NCBI GenBank assembly: GCA_910890315.1
Contig: CAJVGD010000046.1
Location: 1,240,001-1,304,000 of the forward strand
Length of the DNA stretch: 64,000 bases
Source of the DNA: Serendipita indica DSM 11827
Taxonomy: Eukaryota > Basidiomycota > Agaricomycetes > Sebacinales > Serendipitaceae
Reading direction: 5' to 3'
Shown here: positions 23,401-33,698 of the stretch, in pieces
How the letters are laid out: the number at the start of each line of letters is the position of its first letter
Position numbering within the stretch: the stretch's first letter is position 1
Notes under the pieces: generated by a model
The model's database searches: none
The model's input: only the letters and a program-made list of their open reading frames with translations
Told to the model about the DNA's origin: nothing
Made by a program: the position numbers and the translations under genes

Positions 23401-25505
23401 CTGCTTCGCCGTATCCAGTGAGTCGTGCGGTTTTCGGTCCTTTTCATACGGCTGAACCCGAGCGAAAGCCCTCAAGACTGAATCCATCCTACGCCGACCC
23501 TCGCCACGGTCCCCGATCAATCGAGAGTCCTCGGACCGAATACCCTCCTCATCTCTCTCGCAACCCTTCGTACAATGACGCTCTCCTCCGCTCCATGCAC
23601 CGCTCCACTCCGAGTCTGGAATCGACCGGTCATGGTTCCCTTCGGCGAGCTCGCAAACCTAGCACAGATGACCTCGCCCACCTGGCTGGCAGTGCAAAAC
23701 GGATGAAGACAGATAGTGGCGATTTTGTCCGCGTGTCTTCAGAAGTTGGTGGCGGTAACGGGCCAGTCGACCGCATCAGTGATGCACGCCACAACCACGA
23801 GTCTCTTGCTGCTTCTGCACCTTTGCCAATGCGTCAACTCTCGGGACATACACAGCCTCCAGGCTTCGAGAAAGGGTCGGCCAATCCAGGCGGACACTTA
23901 CCGCGAGGCTCAAACTCTTTGGGGAATGGGATGGAACGCGGACGGGATAGTCCTCTGGACCGACGGGTAGCAGATGGGGACGACGAAGAGTTTCCTTCGC
24001 CGAGACATCAGCACGCCAACCCCTCTGCGACCACGCCCGTCATAGTTGGAAACGGTTATGGTGCTGGTGCAATGAAGCCATCTCCTCTTCGAGACTCTCG
24101 CGTCGCTGGTGTGGACAGGGAGACTGGGGAGCTCGAAGCGCACAAGACGTTGATGGAACTGGGTGAAGATGACGAACGGGATTCCGCGCGTCTTAGGAGA
24201 GGACATGCGATGAGGAACGGAAGTCGATCGAGTATGAACTCGCAAGATGTCGACGACCTTTTGGCAGAGGTTGCTGGTGACGAAAGTGACCAGCACCGTT
24301 CCTCCAGGTCGCACTATCGAGGCTTGCCTCCCGGAGCAGACGCGCGAACATATACCCAATCATCTCGCCCGTCTGCTCGATTCACCAGTTCTTCTGTCAA
24401 CTCGCGATCGTATGTCTTCCGGAACACCGAGCCTGGGGACATGGAAACTCAGACTTATCCGCGCTCGCCTGAAGAGATGGGACACCGTTCGACGCATTCT
24501 GGCTCATTTATTGGTCGCCCAGGATCCCCTGGTCCGCATGGACATCAGGTCACCCCTCAGTTCCTACCTCCGCAATCCGGTCCTCCTATGCCAAAGAAGA
24601 TTTACCACACCAAAGCCACTGGCCAAACGCTTGGTGCTCACAATATTGCAAACGCAATGTCAGCTGGCGTAGTAGATCCGAGCTTTATCGCCCCAAGAAC
24701 CGGACTCAATGGAGCCGCGTTGACTCCAGAGGGATTCCCCAAGAGGACGTGTAAGCAGTGCGGACAGCCGGGACGATACAAGGACAACAAGTGCGTAGAA
24801 AAGTGGGGGCCCGGTCCAAAGGGACCCGGCACGGTTTGCGACCGTTGTCGGAAGAAGATGAAGCGCGAGGAAAAGCGGGCGACGCAGGATAGCCTGGCCA
24901 ACGCTGCTGCTGCTGCAGCTGCACCAGTTGCCTCGTACCATCAGTACCCAATCGCCCCAGCACCATCCGGCTCGTTTTCTCAACATGCTAGCCAGGTGAG
25001 CAAACGTGCAACTGCAGTAGCAGGATCGTAGTATTAACAGACCCAGGCTTCGCAACGTCTTGATGAATCTAACGAATACGGCTACTCGCAGGCGACAGAT
25101 GACCTCCAGAACCAGCCATCTTTATCACGAGCCGGCTCTCAGAATCATATTTCAAGACCGACGAGTCATTCTCGTGGAAGCTATGCTCCGGAATCGCTCG
25201 TTCGGCGTGAATCTACCCTTCCTTATCAACCTCAGCAGCCGACTGCCCCGACGAGCAATGCTCGAGACGCAATGATGCCTCCGACGTCGACGCAAGCCAG
25301 CACGTATGCCTCTCCCGAATCTGGTCGGTCCGAGCACCGCAGACGCCAGTCGTCTGCTGGTGATCCCGACTATAGCGCGGCACCGAGTAGCCGTGACGGT
25401 GAGGTGGATGCGGACGGCGATGCAGAGATGGACGAGCTGGATGAAGAGGTGAACGCTGCGGCGGACGCCTCTATCACTGCCTCGCAACGTTCTCGGGAAA
25501 CCTAA
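20495..25505 (+). CDS. Putative zinc-finger (C4, GATA-like) regulatory protein
   Basis: Exons 20495-20801, 22006-24995 and 25047-25505 join in phase to give 1,251 residues. Most of the protein is disordered and rich in Ser, Pro and Arg. A helical segment lies near 23050-23230 (HIVEHQKALIDDLQSQLL, RDDELHRLEMERASWMERI), suggesting a coiled coil. The C-terminal third has one C4 zinc knuckle, CKQC then 25 residues then CDRC, with a basic tail (RKKMKREEKR). I recall this 'GQPGRYKDNKCVEKWGPGP' finger as conserved across basidiomycetes, so it is probably a DNA-binding regulator. The tail ends acidic (DADGDAEMDELDEEV). Intron 1 is 1,204 bases, far longer than the others here. An alternative start at 22071 (MRANPELSARL) would skip exon 1. 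Confidence 0.75.
20802..22005 (+). other. Unusually long first intron of the zinc-finger gene
   Basis: The donor GTGCGT follows AATACAAAAT and the acceptor is TCTCCAG with branch CTAACTAATTC. Splicing keeps the frame (phase 1). Within it are pyrimidine-rich stretches and short ORFs without coding character, so it may hold an alternative promoter or leader. Confidence 0.5.
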
Positions 25506-26016
25506 TCACCCACCTTCTTATGCCCTCAACAACGACGGTTAACGAAGTACCGCTCGCAGGAACCAAAAGTTTTAATTTGAAACAGGCCCCATTGAATTAG
25601 CTAGTCTAGCCCCCTCTCCTTTATCCTACTCTTGGACCGTCACTACGGTTAACTTAACTTGGATCCGCCCGCAAGCAACGCGCGGTGTTGTTGTTTTTTT
25701 TTCCCACTTGTTTTGTTCCCCACCTTTGTTCTTCTCGCTGCCAGGTTGTTGTGACCATTATACTCCTGCGTCTCTTGTCCCATCGTTTGCAGACGAGTTC
25801 TGCCCTGTCTCCATATACTGTCCGCAAGTCGCCGACATAGTTGGCTCTCCATGTATCCTGGTTGTGTCATTTAGACTGAAGACTCGGTATGATAATGCTA
25901 TTGGCTATCATCGCTATGAATGATATCAACAAGTGTCGTTCTAAGTTGTCTGGATAGCGTTGTGAGGGAGAAGGTAGTGTCGATCATAATGAGTCCAAAT
26001 TGCCTATTTGGAGAGA
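25506..26016. other. Convergent intergenic region
   Basis: About 510 bases separate the convergent 3' ends of the zinc-finger gene and the minus-strand SDR gene. A T-run near 25690 and the rest look like 3' untranslated DNA. I see no gene. Confidence 0.5.
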
Positions 26017-27267
26017 TTAATCTCTCCATAGGTGGCTGTTCTCTGGGTCCACTTCATCGAGGATAGCCACGAGCTCGTCCCAGAGCTTTGCGGAAAGTCG
26101 ATCTCCTTCTGCCGAACATACCAATCTGGACGGACTGTGGGGCCATCAGTATGAGTACATCGTGTTTGTTTACCACGTACACTGTCACTTTACATGAAGA
26201 AGTATAAGAACCCTGGGGTATTTCCTCGTTGAGGGTCGCCCAAGTATACGTCTTTGCTCCCTCTCTCGTTGCACGACCAAAGATTGCGAATACAATTCTA
26301 TAGGTTTTTTATGAGCATTCATCAATCAGCCAAGTACATACTTCAGAGTCAAGGGAGAAACAGTCGCATCCATGATATGGGAGCGACAAAATCCAGGGTT
26401 AACGGTGCAAAAGACGACGCCTGTATTCTCGCGAGAAAATTTGAGCTTCTTGCCGAGGTGCCGTGTGAGGAGAACGCTCATGAGTTTTGTCTTGAAGTAG
26501 CGGTGCGGTACAGTGTACCGTTCCTTCGTGTTCAACGCTGCAAAAATGTTTGGCTGGTCGCGGTCTTCGAAGGGTGCAAAGTAATGTGCTGGCCTGTATT
26601 GAGACCAAATTATGCTTACGCTGCATTACTCACTGTCACTCGTGATAATCGCCATGTGAGGACTCAGGTCCACGCCGCACTTTGGAGGAGGTAGCTTGCT
26701 AGTTTCGATAGCCTTGGGCATAATACGGAGAAACAGTAAAAAGGTAGAAATAATATTAACCTGGATACTATGCGTAGACGTGAGTCAGTCGCTAGCAAAG
26801 AGGGAGTTAACGTACTTGACCTCCCAATGATCCTTTGTTACCGTCCAGTCACCATTGCAGACTGCTGCATTTGCAATAAAGACGTCGATTCGCTCCAACT
26901 CGGTATTGCACCTCTTGGCAAATTGCTTGACGCTTGCAAAATCAGCCATGTCGAGATGCCAAACTTCCACGTCGGGCCTTCCTTCTGTGGATGCCCAAAC
27001 TTTCTGCGTACCACTCCCTTTCTTACTGTCTCCATCGATGATCTGCTCCTTCGCTGCTTCACCTTTGGTGAGATTCCGAACGGCGAGAATGAGCTTTCCC
27101 GGGTTCATGTCGTAAAACCATTGTGCTGCTTCGAGTCCCAGCCCAGAGCTTGCTCCTGTGATGATGACAGTGCGACCGCTCAAGTCTACATAAGTTTCGG
27201 GCAGCGACCAATGTGTCGGAAGCCATTTGTTGGCGAGGGTCTCGAAGAGAACATTCACGGCTTCCAT
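26017..27267 (-). CDS. Short-chain dehydrogenase/reductase, second copy
   Basis: Five exons (26816-27267, 26634-26767, 26342-26588, 26181-26297, 26017-26134) join in phase to 355 residues. The cofactor motif is TVIITGASSGLGLEAA and LDMADFASVKQF follows. The usual NAG strand reads VFIANAAV, with Ala for Gly. The catalytic Ser lies in MAIITSDT and the YxxxK pair is YFKTK. CTVNPGFCRSHIM matches the PG segment. The C-terminus (SAKLWDELVAILDEVDP) matches that of the gene at 11943 (QQRVWDELIDILADVEP), so both belong to one SDR subfamily. The substrate is unknown. The ATG at 27267 gives the same spacing to the TG motif as the other copy; the frame is open further upstream but lacks an ATG. Confidence 0.83.
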
Positions 27268-27785
27268 CGCGTGTCGATGGACCAAGTTGTCAGAAAAGGT
27301 GGACAACAGGGGAGAAGCTTGAGTTGGGGTCCTCAGAAGTCCAAGTTCTTATCGTGCGGGCAGCTGATGTGGCGTCGCCGAGTGACCGTTGGACCAGTTC
27401 CTTGCCTCGTGTTCCTCGTTCCTCGTGCATGTCGAGAAATTATTGTTTGTGTAGTCCCTGGAATGGTGGCTACACAAAAGCATGCAGCGCCTGGTAGGTC
27501 AAGCACCAGCCCTGTTTGTTGCGCCATGATTGAAGTCTCTGTATGTTAGCATATATAGTGAGAATGTAGACCATAGATTACGTTGGGACCTAGAACTCAA
27601 TGAACTGCTTCACGCACTCAATATCCTTGAAGGTGTCGTCTCATGCAAGTTCTGAGCCTCGTGATGCGTGGGAAAGCGCTCTCTGTTTGCTGCTTCGAAG
27701 ATCCCAACAAGACGATGTAGTGGTTTTGGTGCTGTTACGGGTACGGGCTATGACATATACACAACTTACGATCAGCCAAGACAAT
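27268..27785. other. Intergenic region upstream of SDR gene
   Basis: About 520 bases include the SDR promoter (minus strand) and the 3' flank of the MFS relic. The minus ORF 27333-27527 has no family resemblance and no splice link to the SDR gene. Confidence 0.45.
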
Positions 27786-28018
27786 TTATGTCGACCCGAT
27801 GTCCCCCTTGTTCGCCTTTTCTGCTCTTTGGGTCGCGACAGTCTTGAAGAAGACCGAAATCGATACAAATTGGATGACAATGAGCCCTAGGAGAAACCAA
27901 GATGACGCCGCTTTGCCAGCATAGGCCCGACTCCACATTGCGTTTGTAATCTCGTCCATCCGTCGTCTCCACTCCTCAAGTGGAATCTCGAAATGTGCAC
28001 GCTGATCAACAGATGCGG
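27786..28018 (-). pseudogene. 3'-end relic of a DHA2-like MFS transporter gene
   Basis: About 77 codons are open to a TAA at 27786-27788 and match the C-terminus of the MFS gene just upstream. It reads VDQRAHFEIPLEEWRRRMDE, ITNAMWSRAYAGKAAS and SWFLLGLIVIQFVSI. The same segments at 28213-28460 read IDQRAHFDIPLEEWRTRMVE, ITNAMWKRAYAGKAAS and YWFLLGIIAIQFVSV. Homology stops abruptly near 28018, where the preceding transmembrane segments are missing. This is the tail of a third paralogue, left by unequal exchange or deletion after a tandem duplication. The frame is still intact, so the event is probably recent. Confidence 0.75.
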
Positions 28019-28212
28019 TGAAACCAGGTTTCTCATGGGCTAATAGAATAACCTACAGATTCCCGAGAGCCCCAGTCATTTGACTGGTCAAGCAAACTCA
28101 TTTTGAAATGGTCGCGTTAGACTGAGTATAAGCGATTGATTATCATTTTGGCTACAGATGCAAGTCTATGGAATTACATATAGTTCTATCGATCAAGACA
28201 TGAGATACAGTC

Positions 28213-29958
28213 CTATGCCGACTCAATATCGACCCTCTTTATTTCTTCTGTTTTTCTCGACGGCACAGTCTTGAAGAAAATCAAGACTGACACAAATTGG
28301 ATGGCAATGATCCCCAAAAGGAACCAATACGATGCGGCTTTGCCGGCATACGCACGTTTCCACATTGCATTCGTGATTTCTACCATCCGCGTCCTCCACT
28401 CCTCCAACGGAATATCGAAATGTGCGCGCTGGTCAATCGATGTAGAGATACTCGACACCGCTGCTAAACCAACGGCGGAACCAAGCTGGAGCGCGCAATT
28501 GAAGACGGCGCCGACAGTCCCCGCAACATTTGGAGGAGTGTATGCAAAGATTGCGATAGATGCAGTAGAGAAGACAATCTGCATCCCAACCGTCCCTATA
28601 AAAACGCCGGAAAGGCGAATCTCCAATATGTGGTGGGTACGTCCGCAAAAGGTAACAACGTTGTGGCGACCCCAGCGAGTGTGAGACCGGTGAGGAGGAT
28701 TTGCTTGTAGGAGAAATAGTTTGGTAGCTTGCCGATGACGAAACTAATCAGCCATGCGCCGATCCCGAATGGAAGGAAATGTACTGCGGTCGAGATTGCT
28801 GTCCAGCCGTAGACATCTTGCCACCACTGTGTGAGGAGGACAAACGAAGTCACCCACCAGAAGAACGGCAGGAGCGACAAGGTGGCAAGAACGGTGAAGT
28901 TTGAATAGGACCAGATTCGTGGTGGTAGCACAGCGTCGTCGGGTGGGATCCGGGATTCCCAAAGGAAGAAGATAGCGAGGAGGACGAGGGAGATGGCGAG
29001 CGGCGCGAGGACGTAGGCAGTCGGCCAACCTTGCGTCGAACCAGACGTGACGGCAAAGATAAACAAAATAACGGCCGCTGTACAAAGTCAGAATTGAATG
29101 AACAGGTGGAAGAAAGGACGTACAAGTCAGAATGCTGACGCCAATAGCGTCGAAATTGACCTTCTTCCGTGCATCATTGTTGGCTTTTGGGATAAGGAAA
29201 AAGCAGATAATTGCGATCCCGACGCCAACAATGGCAACAAACCAGAATATCCACGGCCAACCAGCGTACTGCACGAGCACTGCACCGATCAGGATTCCGG
29301 ATATATTCCCTATCGCACCAGCGCTCCCAAATAGCGATATCGCACGTGCTTGAGGTTCAGGATCCGGGAAGAGCTGGACGATGAGGGAGAGGGCGGACGG
29401 GATGGTGAGTGCACCTCCAATTCCTCCGAGCGCACGGAGGACAAGGATGGCAATCTTTTGATGAGCGAATCCACCGATGAGATGGGTGATTCCAAGTACA
29501 AGACATCCAGTGATAAAGGCGGGTTTTGGAGTGAACACGTCTGCTATTCGCCCGCTCTGAAGGGACATTAGCTCACAACACAAGTCGCGAAGCCTATCTA
29601 CTCACAACGAGGAGAAATGCAGCAAATGTTAGCTGATACGCGCTGATGATCCAGACAGTTTCGGTCAAGACAAAGTCCAGCTTGGACGAAATCTGGGGAA
29701 TTGCTGGTAATAGAGCCGAATTATTGAACGCGTCGAGGAATTGAGCAAAAGTGAACATGAGCAGCAGTGCGAGTTTGCGGAGTGTCGATGCGGTGGCGAG
29801 CTGTGGCTGCGACTGGGCTGACACAGACTTTTCGTTGATTTCAGCAACCTCGATGGTGTTTTGAGCGGTGAGAGCGACGCCATCCGGTTTTTCAGTGGAG
29901 GAAGGTCGAGAGTGCGCGAGGCAGGAGAGGGAACGACAGTATCTGCTCTAGAGTCCAT
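28213..29958 (-). CDS. DHA2-like MFS transporter (ATR1-type), two apparent frame breaks
   Basis: Exons 29606-29958, 29124-29556 and 28213-29077 have the same two intron positions as the intact paralogue at 55694-57528, and the middle exon is 433 bases in both. The first helix region reads FTFAQFLDAFNNSALLPAIP, then SGRIADVFTPKPAF, GGIGGALTIPSALSLIVQLF and YAGWPWIFWFVAIVG. Two frame changes interrupt it. One is in the N-terminal tail near 29900, so the ATG at 29958 is out of frame with the body. The other is at a T-run near 28597 (FPAF to GTVGM). Each is corrected by one added base, which would give 550 residues, close to the paralogue's 573. It is either a recently broken gene or, more likely, an intact one with consensus deletions. 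Predicted role: proton-coupled drug or small-molecule export at the plasma membrane. Confidence 0.7.
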
Positions 29959-32900
29959 TTCAAAGGAGGAATAGGACGACTGGTGGACTGTGAGCAAAGA
30001 GTGAAGCAGACGACTCCTCGAAAGGGAGCGGGGGAGTTGCACATCTGTTTCGATTCCAGTCCATACGCTTTTATAGACAGATTCTAGGGCCACAGGGTAG
30101 TCGATAGCTGACCAATGCGCCAGTACGGCACTCGCGCCGATCGATTAGGCCCGGCTTGAACGATCAGGCGTTGAATCTGACGTCGAATCTCCCCCAAGCA
30201 TGGCTTTGTAAGCGTAATTTACGAGCTTTAGCCGTTCGACCGGGCGTCCGAGACGCCAAGAATTACGCCGCAGTTTGTCCGCATCGCTGTCTCGGTACTG
30301 GTGAAGGCCCCGTAGTATGTTGTTCAGATCACCTTTGCATAGACTTTTCAGCTGATGTCATTATAAAGTCCATCATCTCGGGACCTAAAGGCCAGATCTT
30401 CAAATATACATGACTTCTGTCGAAAGCATCATAGTTCTTGCATACTACGCCTGTCTATTACCGTGCACCCTGAAGGTTCGGGATGGAAACATCCTCGACA
30501 ATGAAGAATGGGGACGCAGACACATGAACGGGTACCTTGCTACTGTAAATACGAGAACAAGCTGGCCTACAAGGATTGTAGACAATACATATCCCGACAG
30601 GCTGGCGTTGTACAAGTGTCATCAGACGTGCTTCTGCAGCGAGGCGCACTACGAAGATGTGTATACGCTGGCATGTTACATAAAACTCATAAAAGCGGCC
30701 ATCTTACTTCCGCAGTGCCCAAAATGCTGGCTTGAGCCACCAAACCCGACGTTAAAAGTGAGAAATACCGTTGCAAAGCCCAATGGCGGGGCGTGGCAAA
30801 GAAGACCATCCAAGAACCTGGTGCGTGCTCATATCTCTATCTCAATCACTTACTCATCCCTTTAATAGAAGCATTGAATTCACCTCCAGCATGGCTGGCT
30901 TCCGACGTGGTTCCTTTTGCCAACCACGCCTCAACCAGTGCGCGGCGAAATCCGCAACTGGTTCGAGGGCGACCCAGCATCGGCGGAGATGGTCGTATTT
31001 ACAATGAGCATCGGGAGGAATGCGAGATTCAAAACCATCACCTTAGGTTGTCGGCTAAACAGTATTAACAAGGAGGAATTATTTTGCAAGGCTGTCATAC
31101 GAAACAGCTTCTTTGCAACCGTCTGTTCTAGAACTATAGTCTGCCAACTGGGAGTGCAATCCTTGGTGGTAAGATTTGGGGGTCAACTCAAGGTCCTTGA
31201 CAATTGCATTGCGGACTGCGAGCTGGAATACCCTCAGCTCAACGATTTCGACAGCTAGCTGACAACGATAACGCCGCGATCGCATCTATCAATCTCGGTA
31301 GATTTAGTGGCCTCAAAGGACACCCTTACAAAGTGTTATGTTGGCAGTTGGCAACTTCTGTACGGCCCCAGTCAAAGATGGAGCGAGAGATGCCCATACA
31401 ACTCAGATCTGTCGGGGAACGAGAGTTGCGTATGTTGGAAGATGGTCACCAAGTGAACGATACGATCCTCGGCTTGGGCCTGAGGTCTATCTACAATCCG
31501 CAAACGGTCGATGTACTGACTATGAGCTGCTAGGCTATGGATGAAGAAGTTCACGCATGAGAATCCACAAGCTGCTGAACAGATCAGCTTTTCTCTCGCT
31601 TTATCTGCACTTTTCTCACCAGGAGGTATGCCGTCTGGTGCAGTACGTACGATTGCTGAGCGTAGATAAGCGGATATGACGCCGTATCCAAGTGGAGCCA
31701 AAGGGTAGACATCTTCACCAAAAGATACAGTGTGATCCCGGTGAACGAAACGCAGGTGACGTGTCTCGTGTCACTCGCGCATTTCCGGTATCAATAACGC
31801 CTCAATTAGTGCTCACTGGTAACTGGTAGTCATTGTTGACCCAGGGAATGCCCTGAATGCCCTATCGGACAAGTCACAGGATAAGTCCGTTGCCTCTGGC
31901 GTATATTTTGTGCGACTAACGAGCTAACAGGACTCTCATTTTGTTTTTTTGACTCGCTGGGGTTGAAGCACCAGGATACCGGCAGTTGCCTGACCGCCTG
32001 GCTTGTCTTGGAGGCGTATATGAAAGGACATGCAACGATACTGACTAATAAAATCATATGTGTTGATGTGAAGGTGTGTAGTCGCGCTAGCATCAACATT
32101 TACCCCTGACCAGCTCTTCACAGTCACCGCTGCAAGCCCAGCAAAACGACTGTGGACTTTATTTAATATGTGCGGCAGAGAGGTGTTCATGGCGCATTTT
32201 CCGGCATGTTAAACTCTCTCTGCAAGCAAACACTCATGTCGCGTCCATCCCATAAAAACAAGACCACTTGACGAAAACTCCTCCTTAGGACATCGCCTCG
32301 TTCGAAGCCAAACGCCGAGAGCTTCGAGGGACTGTTCAGCGACTACGCAAGGTCGAGTCAAAACCTCGAGTGGGCCAGCGGAGATGGGGAAAAGGAAGCA
32401 CCAGATCGGCTTCTTAGCGACGAGTCATTGCAGATTCGATTGAGGGGCTGATCAAATCATATCGCCGTGGTGGACGACGCCATTTGGGTGCGGCCGTGGA
32501 TCCTCGTCCGGCACACCAGAGATCGACACAAAGCCAAGGCATAGGCTTGATCTCTCGGGGTATATTACCAAAATGCGATAGTCACGCGCCAGGGTAAAAT
32601 CCATAGGATGGCAGAAATCAACGAGTATTAATGGTTGTGATACGCTATTTATTCGTACACATGATGAGCTATTTGGGCAGTCACAAGCGTGAAGGACTCC
32701 TTGTAGTGGCTATCACAAGTTGGATGATGACGGACACAGAGATAGACATTCTCAACGAGGTTCTCTCGTTGGTGAGGGCAGAACAACTCTCGCTAGAAAG
32801 AGGTCGGGGCAGACGGGACTGCACTCGCTCCTCGTCACGGAGACGGGATGCTTAACCCCAGCCGAGATTATATCTGCAGGTGCAGCGAGTACACGCGCGG

Positions 32901-33698
32901 TAGACGGCAAAACGCGGCAATGGGACTGGGACGATATCAAGGATCAAAGCCATTGCCTTGAAGGTCAACCCGCCGCATTTTGGATTAGATAATCGACGGG
33001 ATAGGGTCCAAGGTGCGAGGTTTATTTGGTCGCTGTTTGTCAGAGTCTTTTGTAAGGGCGTAGTGCGTGAATCCAATACAAATATGTGGGTTCCAGTATG
33101 ACCTGTAATGATTCAAATAATGAGTGGCCGAGGACTGAGTGTCGGCGGGGCTTGGGAGATGGAGGCGGGTGGTGATGTGCGGCGGCCATGGAACTGGGCT
33201 TGACGTCTTTTTGTCCCTTTTTTCCCGCTGCGACTTTGTTGCTTCCACCGCCGACGACGCAGACGCAGAGGTCGAGAACGGCGACGACGACGACGATTGC
33301 GCGGGGATTCGACAGACGACGACGGCCTCTCTCAGTTGCATTATCAACACCCAGTACATTCTCCCAGTTTAACCAGCGTGGACGTCGTGCTCGCCGTTGC
33401 TGCCGTTGCTGACCGTGGCCGCTGCGGGTCCTGAGTGACGTCTCCATCTCGTTCGTTTGTGCTCTGTTGCGTGCTGTGAGTCTCTGCTGGGCGCTGTCCT
33501 CGCTCGTTGTGCGCGAAATCCGAGCGAGATTGGCCATATAAGCTCTCTGCTGACAGTTTGTGCAATCTAGCGCTGCTCTTTTTCTTATTTTGCATATAAT
33601 TCAACACCTCTGGCTCTACATTACCAGATCCGACGCCGGCACCAACCAAACTTCGGCCCCCCCCCTCTCATAAAACTCGCTGTTAATTCGTGCTGGGG
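29959..33698. other. Gene-poor stretch
   Basis: About 3.7 kb lie between two divergent genes. No ORF shows sustained coding character. ORFs at 30410-30865 (151 codons) and 30917-31258 (114 codons) are the longest but match no family and have no clear splice partners. A short protein-like run (SKPNAESFEGLFSDYARSSQ) reads near 32300. The right end (33040-33698) is GC-rich with CGACGACG runs and is the leader/promoter of the next gene. Degenerate elements may be present, but I cannot support a specific one. Confidence 0.4.

Noticed and set aside
30410-31258. ORFs of 151 and 114 codons in the gene-poor stretch
   Set aside because: Some segments look protein-like (RGEIRNWFEGDPASAEMV), but no start, splice partners or family support a gene call.
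33040-33537. 165-codon minus-strand ORF with one hydrophobic run
   Set aside because: It lies antisense to the GC-rich leader of the 33699 gene, with repeat-like composition and no conserved motif.
29959-33698. Search for LTR, LINE or DNA-transposon remains in the gene-poor stretch
   Set aside because: No terminal repeats, polymerase, integrase or transposase motifs were recognised by eye.
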